Below, piece after piece: positions 55,643-63,384 of a stretch of DNA of 64,000 bases. This DNA is from Methylocystis sp. L43. GTDB lineage: Bacteria > Pseudomonadota > Alphaproteobacteria > Rhizobiales > Beijerinckiaceae. The stretch's first letter is position 1. Every line of letters begins with the position of its first letter. The notes under the pieces were generated by a model, which saw only the letters and a program-made list of their open reading frames with translations, ran no database searches and had not been told where the DNA came from. The stretch covers positions 75,126 to 139,125 of the forward strand of contig NZ_JADNRA010000027.1 of assembly GCF_015709525.1 (NCBI RefSeq), read 5' to 3'. The position numbers and the translations under genes are program-made.

Positions 55643-56002
55643 ATGTGCCTTGGCGTTCCGATGCGCGTGATCGACGGCGACGACATGTCGGCGCTCTGCG
55701 AAGGCGCCGGCTGCACCGAGCGCATTTCCATGCTGCTTATCGGCGCGCAGCCTCCCGGCGCGTATGTGCTCGTTCATCTCGGCACGGCGATGCGTGTACT
55801 CGAGGAAGAGGAAGCCGCTCTGATCGCGGCCGCGCTCGCGGGCCTTGACGCGGCGCTCGCCGGACGGTCCTTTGAAGCGCATTTCGCCGATCTTATCGAC
55901 CGCGAGCCGCAATTGCCCGCCCATCTGGCGCTGCCCGACGAACCCGATGACCCAGCACCGAAACAACCCCTATCAGAATCATCGTCGACGCAGGCGAGCT
56001 AA
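55643..56002 (+). CDS. HypC/HupF-family hydrogenase maturation chaperone, orphan
   Basis: The 119-residue protein starts at ATG 55643 with MCLGVPMRVI, the HypC hallmark with the essential Cys at position 2 after the initiator Met. The fold continues with VLVHLGTAMRVLEEEEA. HypC-family proteins carry the Fe(CN)2CO unit or bind the precursor of the hydrogenase large subunit. The C-terminal 40 residues are acidic and Pro/Ser-rich, making it longer than HypC and closer to HupF. No hydrogenase or other hyp genes are in the window. Confidence 0.8.
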   Translation: MCLGVPMRVIDGDDMSALCEGAGCTERISMLLIGAQPPGAYVLVHLGTAMRVLEEEEAALIAAALAGLDAALAGRSFEAHFADLIDREPQLPAHLALPDEPDDPAPKQPLSESSSTQAS

Positions 56003-56020
56003 GTTTGCAGGGGGCGCGCG

Positions 56021-56345
56021 ATGACCCAGTCGGCCTCCCCCGATCCCCAACGCAATGGCTTCACGGCGATCGATAACGACCTCTTGCGGAACGGCAGACG
56101 CTTGTCGTGTAAAGCGCGCGATCCTTTTTGAACTGCTCTCGCGCGCGCCGGACTGGCGTGCATCGATCGAAAACCTGGCCGAGACGCACATGCTTGAGCG
56201 CGCTCATGTGTCTGAGGCGCTTTTGGAGCTTCCACGGCATATGCGATCTGCCGATCGATAAGGAACGCCGCCGACCGAATGGCCACCAGATGCACAGGCG
56301 CGGCCGGCAACTCGGATCAATCGAGGCGAGTCGGAACGTCAGTCG
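56021..56345 (+). pseudogene. Frameshifted helix-turn-helix gene (phage/plasmid replication-like)
   Basis: From ATG 56021, preceded by GCAGGGGGC, one frame gives FTAIDNDLLRNGRRLSCKARD and then stops at TGA about 56,129. The next frame continues the same family pattern with ILFELLSRAPDWRASIENLAE and ERAHVSEALLEL. A third frame continues with LPIDKERRRPNGH. The composite reads like a winged-helix protein of the kind found in phage and plasmid replication regions. Two frame changes show that it is no longer functional. Confidence 0.5.
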
Positions 56346-56421
56346 ATCGGGTCCTTCCTACGCGACGTGTACACGGAGAAGGCGGGGGGCGGGGGTGGGG
56401 TCGTAATCGGAATTTTCGTCA

Positions 56422-56462
56422 GGGTTGACGATGGTTGCGGGTTGCGGGTTGACGACGGTTGC
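56422..56462 (+). repeat. Short tandem repeat
   Basis: The 24-base unit GGGTTGACGAYGGTTGC plus a GGGTTGC spacer occurs at 56,422 and again, as a 17-base partial copy, at 56,446. One base differs between the copies (T or C). It lies in non-coding sequence between the pseudogene and the hypothetical gene at 56,523-56,834. Confidence 0.7.
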
Positions 56463-56522
56463 TAATGGCGAACCGGCGCCGCCTGTGTGTACTTATTCGA
56501 CGGCGCCGCAGATCGGAAACGG

Positions 56523-56834
56523 CTAAACGGTGTGCTCCTGTTCGGGCTTGTCGAGGACGGTGATGTCGAACACAACGTCGAGCGGCGTTCCCCATTCGAC
56601 TTGTGCGAAAAATTCGACGCCGTTCGCTTCAACGTTGCTGCCATGAGGGCGAATGTTCTTTACGAAAATCGGCGCAGCGCCCCGATGTTTGCTTTTGCCG
56701 CCAATAGTGGTGCTCGGCTTCCACTCGCAGGCCGAGATGTGAACGACGGACTGCGACGTGATCGGATCCCAGTTGAAATTCAGCCAGCCGGTGGCGACGG
56801 ACTTCCACCACACGCGAATGGTTCTAGTAGCCAT
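56523..56834 (-). CDS. Hypothetical protein, probable beta-sandwich
   Basis: The 103-residue protein starts at ATG 56834 with a GGGAG ribosome-binding site nine bases upstream. It alternates hydrophobic residues in a beta-rich pattern (TIRVWWKSVATGWLNFNW, VVHISACEWKP, VEFFAQVEWG, DVVFDITVLD). I recognise no family. It sits among decayed mobile-element genes and may be cargo of an older insertion. The flanking gap 56,835-57,314 shows no convincing gene; an 80-codon basic frame there looks like a shadow. Confidence 0.6.
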   Translation of the reverse strand: MATRTIRVWWKSVATGWLNFNWDPITSQSVVHISACEWKPSTTIGGKSKHRGAAPIFVKNIRPHGSNVEANGVEFFAQVEWGTPLDVVFDITVLDKPEQEHTV

Positions 56835-57314
56835 TTTTGATCACTCCCTTTTTGTAAGAAATAAACTGAGGTTGACGTTTCGAACTTCGCACCTGCGTTA
56901 GCAATGCGCCGCCGGCTCGTCGCTCTTGCGAGCGCCGCTGTTCGTCCCGGCCGAGGCGGTTTGAACTGTGATTGTCTATCGTCTCAGTAGCATGCCGCGC
57001 CTTTTCGACGCTTGCTCCGTTCGGATGAGGTCCTAGGTGAGCTTGCGTCCTCCGCTTTCTTTTCATTTGCGCGGTGGGAGTCTTGACCTGCTCGCGACTC
57101 GCGGCAGGGTCGCGGACTTTTTCAAGAATGGAGCGCCGCGCGGATTTGCGACAGCGACATCGGGGAGGCCGCCAATCGACATCTCGGCAATTTGCAGCGA
57201 TGGAGAGGACTTATGACCGAGCGCCCGAGCCGCACTGAGGCACCATTCTTATCCCTCGTCGCCGGTGTCGGCCTGCTCACGCTAGGAACTTGGATCGGCC
57301 CGACGTGGGAGGGC

Positions 57315-57448
57315 ACGTGTTCGATCTTGCGCGAGGCGGGACATGACGAGCGAAGGATCGCAGACGCGCTCGGACCACGCACATCGAGATGGCGCGTCAC
57401 TACGTGAAGGGCGCGGATCTTCGCGTGAAGATGCGCGGCGTCATTTGA
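57315..57448 (+). pseudogene. C-terminal remnant of a tyrosine recombinase (frameshifted)
   Basis: One frame reads ILREAGHDERRIADALGPRT and then runs to a stop at 57,407. The +1 frame continues as IEMARHYVKGADLRVKMRGVI up to TGA 57,446-57,448. Joined, these are the last catalytic His box and the nucleophile Tyr region (ARHY) of a phage-type integrase. Only this tail is left, so an older element once ended here, next to the same tRNA attachment site used by the current element. Confidence 0.7.
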
Positions 57449-57563
57449 TGCTGAGTTGAACAGGCGACGAACGAAAGCTGTCAAACCTGACTGAAAAAAG
57501 TCTCAAACCTTGACGATGCGGACGAAAGGCGTTCGAGAATGTGCCGTGATAACAAAAACTTCT

Positions 57564-57612
57564 GTGGTAGCGGAGGAGGGACTCGAACCCCCGACACAAG
57601 GATTATGATTCC
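57564..57612 (-). other. Attachment site: 3' half of a tRNA with CAU anticodon (tRNA-Met-like)
   Basis: On the minus strand this stretch reads through an anticodon loop ATCATAA (anticodon CAT), 3' anticodon stem, 5-base variable loop, T-arm GGGGG-TTCGAGT-CCCTC, acceptor strand CTCCGCT, discriminator A and encoded CCA ending at 57564. The 5' half of the tRNA is absent. Only three bases of the 5' anticodon stem (GGA) precede the loop. This is the typical duplicated tRNA end left by an integrase using a tRNA 3' half as att. The intact tRNA should lie at the other end of the element, to the right of the window. Confidence 0.85.
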
Positions 57613-57679
57613 GTGATTTCTCGCGATATCTAATTGAATTCGTGATCTGTTGTATTCTCATGTCGCATCTGTGTCGCAG

Positions 57680-58879
57680 TCACCCGAGGAGAGCCCGCTC
57701 CGCCGCTGCGAGTTCGGAACCGTCGTCCGCCCGCGGGAACAAATGGCCATACCGATCGGCAGTCATCTGAACCGACGAATGTCCCATGCGTTCTTGGACG
57801 ACCTTGAGGGGCAATTCGAGGCCACCATCGGCGCGGCGGTTAATGCACCAGGATGCATAGAAGTGGCGCAGCGAGTGAAGGCCGGTATATTTGGCTGCGC
57901 CGTGCTTGTCGACGACTCCGGCTGCCACCTGCGCCGGCTGGAGACCGCGGTTGATTACGTTGGCGTGATTCTCCGGAGTGCCCCGTCCAGTTGGAAAAAT
58001 GAGATCAAGCTCGCCCTTGGGGCAGGCGAGCTTCCATTCACGCAAGGTGTTCACAATTATCGGTGGCAGGGGAACGATTCGTTCGCCTGACTCCGACTTC
58101 GGTGCCCCAAACGCTCCCCATTGATCGACACGCTGACGTACGTGGATCTCGCCTTTCTTCAAATTGACGTCGTGCCATCTGAGACCGCGCAGCTCGCTCG
58201 AGCGAAGACCAGAGAAGATCGCGGTCAGTAGGATCGGTCGCCAGCGGCCTTCAAGATGAGTAACGATCGCCTTGATCTCTTGCGGCGTTGGGATATCGAC
58301 GCCGACCTTCAATTTTCCTTTTTGGCGCCGGTCTGCACGGCGTTCGGAGCCTTTCTGCCGACGCGAGCGAAGATCACGCACGACGTTGCGGGCGATAAGG
58401 CCGCGCTCTTGCGCATCCGCAACGATAGCCCCCAGGCTAGTTGCGATTTTGCGGATCATCGCTGGAGAACGCGCCTTGCCCTCAGTCTCGCCTGGCGCCG
58501 GGTCGCCTCTCCGGAGCTTGTCCTCGAACTCTCGCACCAGTGGTGCCGAGAGTTGGGAGAGCTTGACGTTGCCTAGGAACGGACGAATGTGAAATTTGAC
58601 GTGTTGTCGGTAACTTTCGAGCGGACTTCGCTCGAGACCGCGACCTTCGCACGTCGTAATCCAGAAGTCGGCCGCGTGCGACAGCGTTATGCTGGAGCTG
58701 TGCGCCGTATGAGTCCTTTCGCGCACTTCGACCTTTGCGCTGGCGTGGAATCCGTCCGCGTCTTTCTTCCGTGCGAACGTCTTGATGTGCCGTTTTCCGG
58801 CCTGGTCGACGTAATCGACAACCCATGTTTCGCGGGTTTCGCCCTTCGGCGTAGACCACGTGCGCTTTCGGACCGACAT
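57680..58879 (-). CDS. int: Tyrosine-type site-specific integrase
   Basis: The 399-residue integrase has an N-terminal arm-type DNA-binding part (WSTPKGETRETWVVDYVDQAG), a core-binding SAM-like domain (about 65-170) and a C-terminal catalytic domain. Catalytic residues are visible: Arg in GLRSSELRGL, His-x-x-Arg in LHSLRHFYAS, the second His in MGHSS, and Tyr in TADRYGHLFP. The gene reads toward the tRNA att site 68 bases away, as usual for tRNA-targeting integrases. It starts two bases after the preceding gene. Confidence 0.95.
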   Translation of the reverse strand: MSVRKRTWSTPKGETRETWVVDYVDQAGKRHIKTFARKKDADGFHASAKVEVRERTHTAHSSSITLSHAADFWITTCEGRGLERSPLESYRQHVKFHIRPFLGNVKLSQLSAPLVREFEDKLRRGDPAPGETEGKARSPAMIRKIATSLGAIVADAQERGLIARNVVRDLRSRRQKGSERRADRRQKGKLKVGVDIPTPQEIKAIVTHLEGRWRPILLTAIFSGLRSSELRGLRWHDVNLKKGEIHVRQRVDQWGAFGAPKSESGERIVPLPPIIVNTLREWKLACPKGELDLIFPTGRGTPENHANVINRGLQPAQVAAGVVDKHGAAKYTGLHSLRHFYASWCINRRADGGLELPLKVVQERMGHSSVQMTADRYGHLFPRADDGSELAAAERALLG

Positions 58880-58881
58880 GC

Positions 58882-59433
58882 CTAGCCCCTTTCGTCCTTC
58901 ACTTCCTTGAGAGCCTTGTCGAGATCGCCTGCGAGCTTAGTGAGATTGATCAAAGCAACTCGGTCATGCAGAGCGTAAGCGTCCTTGGGTCGACGCCCAT
59001 TTCGCTTGATTTCAGCTGCGATTTGGGAGCCCAATTTTACGTGATAAGGAAGACGCTTCTCGGGATTGTTCAGGATAAATGGTCGAACGCAAAAGAAGAG
59101 GAAATCGTTCTTTTCCTTTGCGATCGTCGGCAGGTAATCGTCGTAAAAATATCCCTGCTTGATGAATGGAATTATTGATTCCGGCGGAAGGCCGAAGTCT
59201 GCCAACGCGAGGGCAAGAGCCCAATCATAGATATTTGCAATCGTGTATCTGATCACGCGCCCGCGCCCGGGCGACTCAGGGGTTAAGCCAGCGCGCTGAA
59301 ATGCCTTCAGGCGTCCCCGCAACGGCGCGATGTTCTTTGAGTTTTCAAGGAACACGCGCGCGAGCGCGGCTTCGACAGCCGCATACCCATACGTAGCTGC
59401 ACGATCTTCTCCGCTCACAAGCAAAGCCCCCAA
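58882..59433 (-). CDS. Hypothetical protein upstream of integrase, possibly MerR-like DNA-binding
   Basis: The 183-residue protein starts at TTG 59433; GAGGAG lies six bases upstream and supports this codon. The segment LKAFQRAGLTPESPGRGRVIRYTIANIYDWA looks like a winged helix of MerR or excisionase type, followed by a helical C-terminal part. It is cotranscribed with the integrase, so it may regulate integration or the lysogenic state. No firm family call. Confidence 0.6.
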   Translation of the reverse strand: MGALLVSGEDRAATYGYAAVEAALARVFLENSKNIAPLRGRLKAFQRAGLTPESPGRGRVIRYTIANIYDWALALALADFGLPPESIIPFIKQGYFYDDYLPTIAKEKNDFLFFCVRPFILNNPEKRLPYHVKLGSQIAAEIKRNGRRPKDAYALHDRVALINLTKLAGDLDKALKEVKDERG

Positions 59434-59466
59434 AAATTCTCCTCAACGATACAGCGTCAAAAAAAT

Positions 59467-59509
59467 GGTTGCAACCGCTACCATCTATAACAATAATTGC
59501 GAATGCAAT
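59467..59509. promoter_or_regulatory. Palindromic operators in the divergent phage promoter region
   Basis: In the 92-base divergent region between the integrase operon and the plus-strand phage genes are GGTTGCAACC (59,467-59,476, perfect palindrome) and ATTGC-GAAT-GCAAT (59,496-59,509, perfect arms). The region is clearly AT-richer than its flanks. These are candidate binding sites for the flanking regulators. Confidence 0.5.
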
Positions 59510-59525
59510 CATAAATGGGCATCTA

Positions 59526-59771
59526 ATGCAAACAGAACGTCATACGGAAGCGGAGGAGGCGGTGCTCGCCACTGAGTCGATGGCGAACGATCTCAAAGAT
59601 GGAATCAAGAAAATCTCTGGCTTTCTCGGCAAATCGGAGCGACAGACCTACCACCTCTGCGCCACCGGCCAGCTTCCCGGCGCTTTCAAGATCGGCAGGA
59701 TTTGGCATCTGCGCGTATCAACGTTCATCGCGGCAATTAAGCGCCGCGAGCGCGAGCATGGCGGGGTATGA
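59526..59771 (+). CDS. Excisionase-like helix-turn-helix protein
   Basis: The 81-residue protein (shorter alternative from ATG 59580) contains ISGFLGKSERQTYHLCATGQ, LPGAFKIGRIWHL and a basic tail. This is the MerR-like winged helix of phage AlpA/Xis/HTH_17 proteins. It is the first plus-strand gene of the element, opposite the integrase operon, which fits an excisionase or early regulator. Ribosome-binding sites are weak for both starts. Confidence 0.75.
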   Translation: MQTERHTEAEEAVLATESMANDLKDGIKKISGFLGKSERQTYHLCATGQLPGAFKIGRIWHLRVSTFIAAIKRREREHGGV

Positions 59772-59774
59772 GCA

Positions 59775-59975
59775 ATGCGCCCCTCCAATGCGGCAACGCC
59801 CGCCCCCGCTGAGCGGGATGGCGGGCGTCGGTTTGATCTGCTTGGCTGGCCGATCGATAACGAAACTAACTGCGGTGCCGACAGCTCGCAAGAATTTTCC
59901 AGTCTGCATGCCGGCGCCGCGGGCGACGATCTTCGGTCGACGCTCGCCTTCCTTTCAGGGGAGGGCGCGCGATGA
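59775..59975 (+). CDS. Small hypothetical phage protein
   Basis: The 66-residue protein starts at ATG 59775, three bases after the previous stop, and its stop overlaps the next start (ATGA). Hydrophilic, with a FDLLGWPIDNETNCG segment. No domain is seen. The tight packing supports it as a gene. Confidence 0.55.
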   Translation: MRPSNAATPAPAERDGGRRFDLLGWPIDNETNCGADSSQEFSSLHAGAAGDDLRSTLAFLSGEGAR

Positions 59976-60493
59976 CGATAATCATCGGGATAGACCCCGG
60001 CCTAGATGGCGCGCTTGCGGTTCTAACCCATGGCGGCGAGCTAATCGAAATCCATGACATGCCGACATTGCTGGACGGGGCGAAGGGCCGGCGCGCCGTC
60101 AATCCGGCGCTCTTCGCCGGTATCGTCTATTCGACGCAGGCGACTCGCGCCTTCTGCGAATTGATCGGACCTCGCCCGACAGATGGCTCTGCCGCCGCGT
60201 TTGGTTTCGGTCGCTCGCGCGGGATCATCGAGGGAGTGCTTGCCGCCGCCGGCATTCCTCTCGCCATGATCGCTCCACCGAGTTGGAAGCGAGTCGCTGG
60301 CATTGCGCCGGGCAAAGAAAACAAGGACAGCGCCCGAAGCGTCGCAATCAGCCGATGGCCTTCGCAGGCCGCGCTCTTCGCGCGCAAGTGCGACTGCGAC
60401 CGCGCTGAGGCAGCGCTGATCGGCTTTGCAGGACTGATGCGCGTCGCCGGGCTTCACGCTCAAGCGCCACCCCACGGGGAGGCGCGCTCATGA
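59972..60493 (+). CDS. RuvC-like Holliday junction resolvase
   Basis: The 173-residue RNase H-fold nuclease has the N-terminal metal motif IIGIDPGLDGALAV (Asp 8), the FGFGRSRGIIEGVL helix, and APPSWKR in the pattern typical of phage RuvC proteins. The last acidic pair lies in DCDRAEAALIG. It resolves branched DNA during phage replication and packaging. It is coupled to both neighbours by overlaps. Confidence 0.85.
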   Translation: MTIIIGIDPGLDGALAVLTHGGELIEIHDMPTLLDGAKGRRAVNPALFAGIVYSTQATRAFCELIGPRPTDGSAAAFGFGRSRGIIEGVLAAAGIPLAMIAPPSWKRVAGIAPGKENKDSARSVAISRWPSQAALFARKCDCDRAEAALIGFAGLMRVAGLHAQAPPHGEARS

Positions 60494-61503
60494 GCGACGA
60501 TCACACGCGAAATTTGTTCGGCTGGCTTTCACAGGTGGCGCGCGACGACGGATTGCCGCCGACTGCGGCGCGACTCGCGATCATTCTGTCGTCCTATGTC
60601 AACCGCGAATCTGGCGACGCCTGGCCCGCTGTGCCGACGCTGGCGCGCAATCTTGGTGTTGTCGAAAACAGCATCCGCAAAGCACTTCGGGCGATGGTCG
60701 CGGCTGGTCATCTTGTGATCGAAGAGGGCGGCGGCCGGGCCGCAACGCACCGGTATCGGCCAGTCCTCAAAGATGCGCTGCCAGGCGAAAAACCCTGCAC
60801 GCCAGTGAAGGGTAATGTGCAGAAACCCTGCACGGACGTGAAGCGTAAAGATGGAAAACACTTCACGGACGTGAAGGGTAAAGAGCAGAAACCCTGCACG
60901 CCTGTGAAGGCTTTGGCAGACGAAACCCTTCACGGGCGTGCGCAAAACCCTTCATTTCCGTTCACAAAACCCTTCACGCGCGTGAAGGCGAACCATCTTA
61001 TAGAACCATCTGAAGAACCATCTGAAGTAGAGACTCTCTTCCCCGAGCACGAAGCGCGGCAAATGAGACGCGCGACTAGGAGCACTTCCGAATCGCAAGC
61101 CAAGCTGCGCGCCTACTTCGAGAAGTTTTGGGCGGTCTATCCGCGCCCAGTTGGTAAGCCCTACGCGCAGAAGGCGTTCGGGCGAGCCCTCCAAGACGGC
61201 GCGTCACCGGCTGAAATAATCGAAGGCGCTGCGCGCTTCGCCGTTGAACGAGCGGCGCAAGAACCCGACCCGGCTCAGCGCGAAAGATTCACGCCTTATC
61301 CGGCCACTTGGCTAAATCGTCAGGGTTGGTCGGATAAGCCGGCGGTGGCACCGTCCACGCGGCAACCCTTCGACCGCTACCCTCGTCGCGACGCAGAGGA
61401 TTTCACCATGCGCGTCGCCGCGGCCGAACACGCCAAGGGTGCGCGGGGCCTTCTTTCCGATCCTGCGTATGACGACGCAGCAAGGATTTTAGATGACCAA
61501 TAA
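60490..61503 (+). CDS. Phage replication protein (winged helix plus replisome-organizer C-terminus)
   Basis: The 337-residue protein has an N-terminal winged-helix domain (about 1-95, AWPAVPTLARNLGVVENSIRK), a repetitive middle part (about 97-170) made of 11-residue units like KPCTPVKGNVQ, and a C-terminal domain FWAVYPRPVGKPYAQKAFGRAL with PYPATWLNRQGW, which is usual in phage replisome organizers. The middle DNA is an iteron array (see separate entry), as in the lambda O gene where the origin lies inside the initiator gene. It overlaps the next gene by 11 bases. Confidence 0.8.
   Translation: MSDDHTRNLFGWLSQVARDDGLPPTAARLAIILSSYVNRESGDAWPAVPTLARNLGVVENSIRKALRAMVAAGHLVIEEGGGRAATHRYRPVLKDALPGEKPCTPVKGNVQKPCTDVKRKDGKHFTDVKGKEQKPCTPVKALADETLHGRAQNPSFPFTKPFTRVKANHLIEPSEEPSEVETLFPEHEARQMRRATRSTSESQAKLRAYFEKFWAVYPRPVGKPYAQKAFGRALQDGASPAEIIEGAARFAVERAAQEPDPAQRERFTPYPATWLNRQGWSDKPAVAPSTRQPFDRYPRRDAEDFTMRVAAAEHAKGARGLLSDPAYDDAARILDDQ
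60792..60990 (+). repeat. Iteron-like array, 33-bp period, with palindromic core; candidate phage origin
   Basis: Copies of ACCCTKCACGNNNGTGAAGGGT lie at 60,792, 60,825, 60,858, 60,891, 60,925 (degenerate) and 60,969. The first four are exactly 33 bases apart. Each has imperfect dyad symmetry; in the last copy CCTTCACGCGCGTGAAGG (60,971-60,988) is a perfect 18-bp palindrome. A further weak half-copy is near 60,947. The spacing of 33 bp puts sites on one face of the helix and keeps 11 codons per unit. Confidence 0.8.
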
Positions 61504-62161
61504 ACGACAGATCGCCAATCCGGAGCGCGCCAGCGCGCCGGTGCAGATTGTGAGCGCGGCCGCCGTCGCCTCTAACCCCGTGGAAATAATCCTCGCTCGC
61601 ACCAAGCCGGTGGAGCGTTTCGTGCGCCGGGCCGCCGGCATTTTGGCTCGTGACTGGCCGGCGCCTCGCACGGAAACGGAGGTGCGCGAAGCTCTCCGAG
61701 CGCTCCCGCCTTTCGACAAGATCCGAGAGATGCGCAAGCCGCTCGTCGCGTTCGTCTTCGGTCAAACCGATCTTGCAACCTCGCGGATTTTGCTCGCAGC
61801 CCTTACGGGCGCACTGCCGACGTCGGCCGGATGCAGCCGTTCCGATTGGATTTGCGCGGCGCTGGACTGTCTCGAATTCGATGACGATGACGACCCGGAG
61901 TTCGACGGTTTCACGCCGCAGATCATTGCCGCCGCATATCGATCAATACTGAGCGATGTGCGCCCCAAGTTCCTCCCGCCGCCGGGAGACTTCGTCAACA
62001 TCGCGCGCCGCGCCCGACGACGCTACGCCTACGTTCTCGAAAATCTCGAATTTCTCGAAGACATCCGGACCGCCGCCGATTCATGGCGAATAGACGAGGA
62101 AGACCCCCCTCCTGATCCCGAATGGGACAGCATGTTCGACGAAACGCTTCCAGAGAAATAG
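61493..62161 (+). CDS. Hypothetical phage protein
   Basis: The 222-residue protein overlaps the end of the replication gene. Mostly helical by composition, with an acidic run (EFDDDDDPEFDGF) around residue 125-135 and an acidic C-terminus (RIDEEDPPPDPEWDSMFDE). No domain is recognised. Its place between replication and terminase genes suggests an early-region accessory function. Confidence 0.7.
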   Translation: MTNKRQIANPERASAPVQIVSAAAVASNPVEIILARTKPVERFVRRAAGILARDWPAPRTETEVREALRALPPFDKIREMRKPLVAFVFGQTDLATSRILLAALTGALPTSAGCSRSDWICAALDCLEFDDDDDPEFDGFTPQIIAAAYRSILSDVRPKFLPPPGDFVNIARRARRRYAYVLENLEFLEDIRTAADSWRIDEEDPPPDPEWDSMFDETLPEK

Positions 62162-62629
62162 CTCCAAACATGGAGCGCCGCATCACCTCCCCAACGATGA
62201 TCGTCTTCTGACGACATCTCCAAGGTGACGAGGGGACAAGGGCACAGGGATCGCGCGCGCAGCGCGCGCATGCCTTCACCTGAAGTCCAAAAGCATCATT
62301 GCCTGAGGCCTAACACCGCAAGCGAGCCCCATCGTCGGCAAGAGCGCAACACGGACAAGATCAAAATTGGCATCAAAAGCCCGCGCGGACTCACGTCCTG
62401 ATTCGTCATTTTGCATTCCTGAAGAGCTGGCGGTGTGCGCATGACGACAGCTCGGGGCGATGTTTGGCAGGGATTCGATATCCGTTGGTCGCCTTCTTTC
62501 GACATGTAATTACAGCGATTGCGAATGCGTGTCGCGCGCATGTTGCGCTGACGGAGCGCGCGTGATTCGTTGGTTGCCTCGATCGACCGCAAGTCACTGC
62601 AAGGTCGCGCGGATGTTGGGAGACCATCG
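62162..62629. other. 468-base non-coding region with a GC hairpin
   Basis: No convincing gene is seen. GCGCGCGC-A-GCGCGCGC at 62,253-62,269 is a symmetric self-complementary run that could form a hairpin or Z-DNA. The stretch GCGATTGCGAATGC near 62,515-62,528 echoes the half-site of the operator at 59,496. This gap separates early genes from the terminase block and probably holds the late promoter. Confidence 0.45.
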
Positions 62630-63088
62630 GTGAATCCATCGACGACCATCGCAGCACTGCCGAAGCAACAGCGCAGCCGTGTCACGAATTCGGTTTACCG
62701 AGCGCTTCGGATTGATGGTCGGAGCCCCGAGGCACGACGTGCGCGGGATGTCTTGAAGGCCCTCGTTGATGAATTCGGTCAGGGCGACGAGCTGCGCCTT
62801 CGCGAACTCCTCAGCCTCCGCCTATCGCATGAGCAACTCCAGCGCCGAGTCGCTGCCGGGGACGCCGAGGCGCTTGATGCTTTGGTCCGCACCAGCAATG
62901 TGATTGCACGAGTTGAGCGCGATCTGCGCCGCCGCAAGGCCGCGCGGGCGGCGATGACGCCGCCGGCTCACTCGCTGGAATCGATCATCGCCAGGCATCG
63001 TGCGGCGGAGGCGGCTGCAAAGGCCGCTACAGCCGTCCCTGCCACGCCACCCGGCGACGGCGGCGGCGACAACGAGGGTCCGCGCTGA
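62630..63088 (+). CDS. Hypothetical protein in terminase small-subunit position
   Basis: The 152-residue protein starts at GTG 62630 with GGGAGA seven bases before it; an upstream TTG at 62570 keeps the frame open but has no such site. Highly helical and Arg/Ala-rich (RLRELLSLRLSHEQLQRRVA), with a Pro/Gly C-terminus. Its place two genes before the large terminase suggests a small terminase or DNA-binding role, not shown by any motif. Confidence 0.6.
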   Translation: MNPSTTIAALPKQQRSRVTNSVYRALRIDGRSPEARRARDVLKALVDEFGQGDELRLRELLSLRLSHEQLQRRVAAGDAEALDALVRTSNVIARVERDLRRRKAARAAMTPPAHSLESIIARHRAAEAAAKAATAVPATPPGDGGGDNEGPR

Positions 63089-63384
63089 TGATCCTCGACG
63101 CGCTCGCCCCTGCCGATCGTGCGGCGCTGTATCGCCTGGGCGAGGCGCTGCATCGCGCCGCGGCGATCGGCGAACGCCGCTGGACGGCGTTCCCGGACGT
63201 TCGGTCGCGCGTCGAAGGCCTCATGGCGGCGCTGCGCGCCGATTGCAGCGCCGCGGACGCGGAAGAGGTCGCGCGACGCCTTGTGGGGATGGTGGATTAT
63301 CGCGAGGGCGGCGACGCCGCGATTGAGTTGGCGCTCACAGAAATCCTCGTGCACGGCGTCCGCTGGTCATGGGAGCGGTGCTGA
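63088..63384 (+). CDS. Hypothetical phage protein
   Basis: The 98-residue protein starts in the last codon of the preceding gene (TGATG) and ends in the start of the terminase gene (TGATG). Helical, with LAPADRAALYRLGEALHRAA at the N-terminus. No family recognised; coupling to the terminase gene supports it. Confidence 0.65.
   Translation: MILDALAPADRAALYRLGEALHRAAAIGERRWTAFPDVRSRVEGLMAALRADCSAADAEEVARRLVGMVDYREGGDAAIELALTEILVHGVRWSWERC

Noticed and set aside
56824-57066. An 80-codon basic frame upstream of the hypothetical gene at 56,523-56,834
   Set aside because: It has no Shine-Dalgarno and runs into the start of the next gene; its composition is unlike neighbouring proteins.
62253-62269. 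The GCGCGCGC hairpin as a rho-independent terminator
   Set aside because: It is symmetrical but lacks a T-tract on either strand and lies about 90 bases past the nearest stop, so the call was left as structure only.
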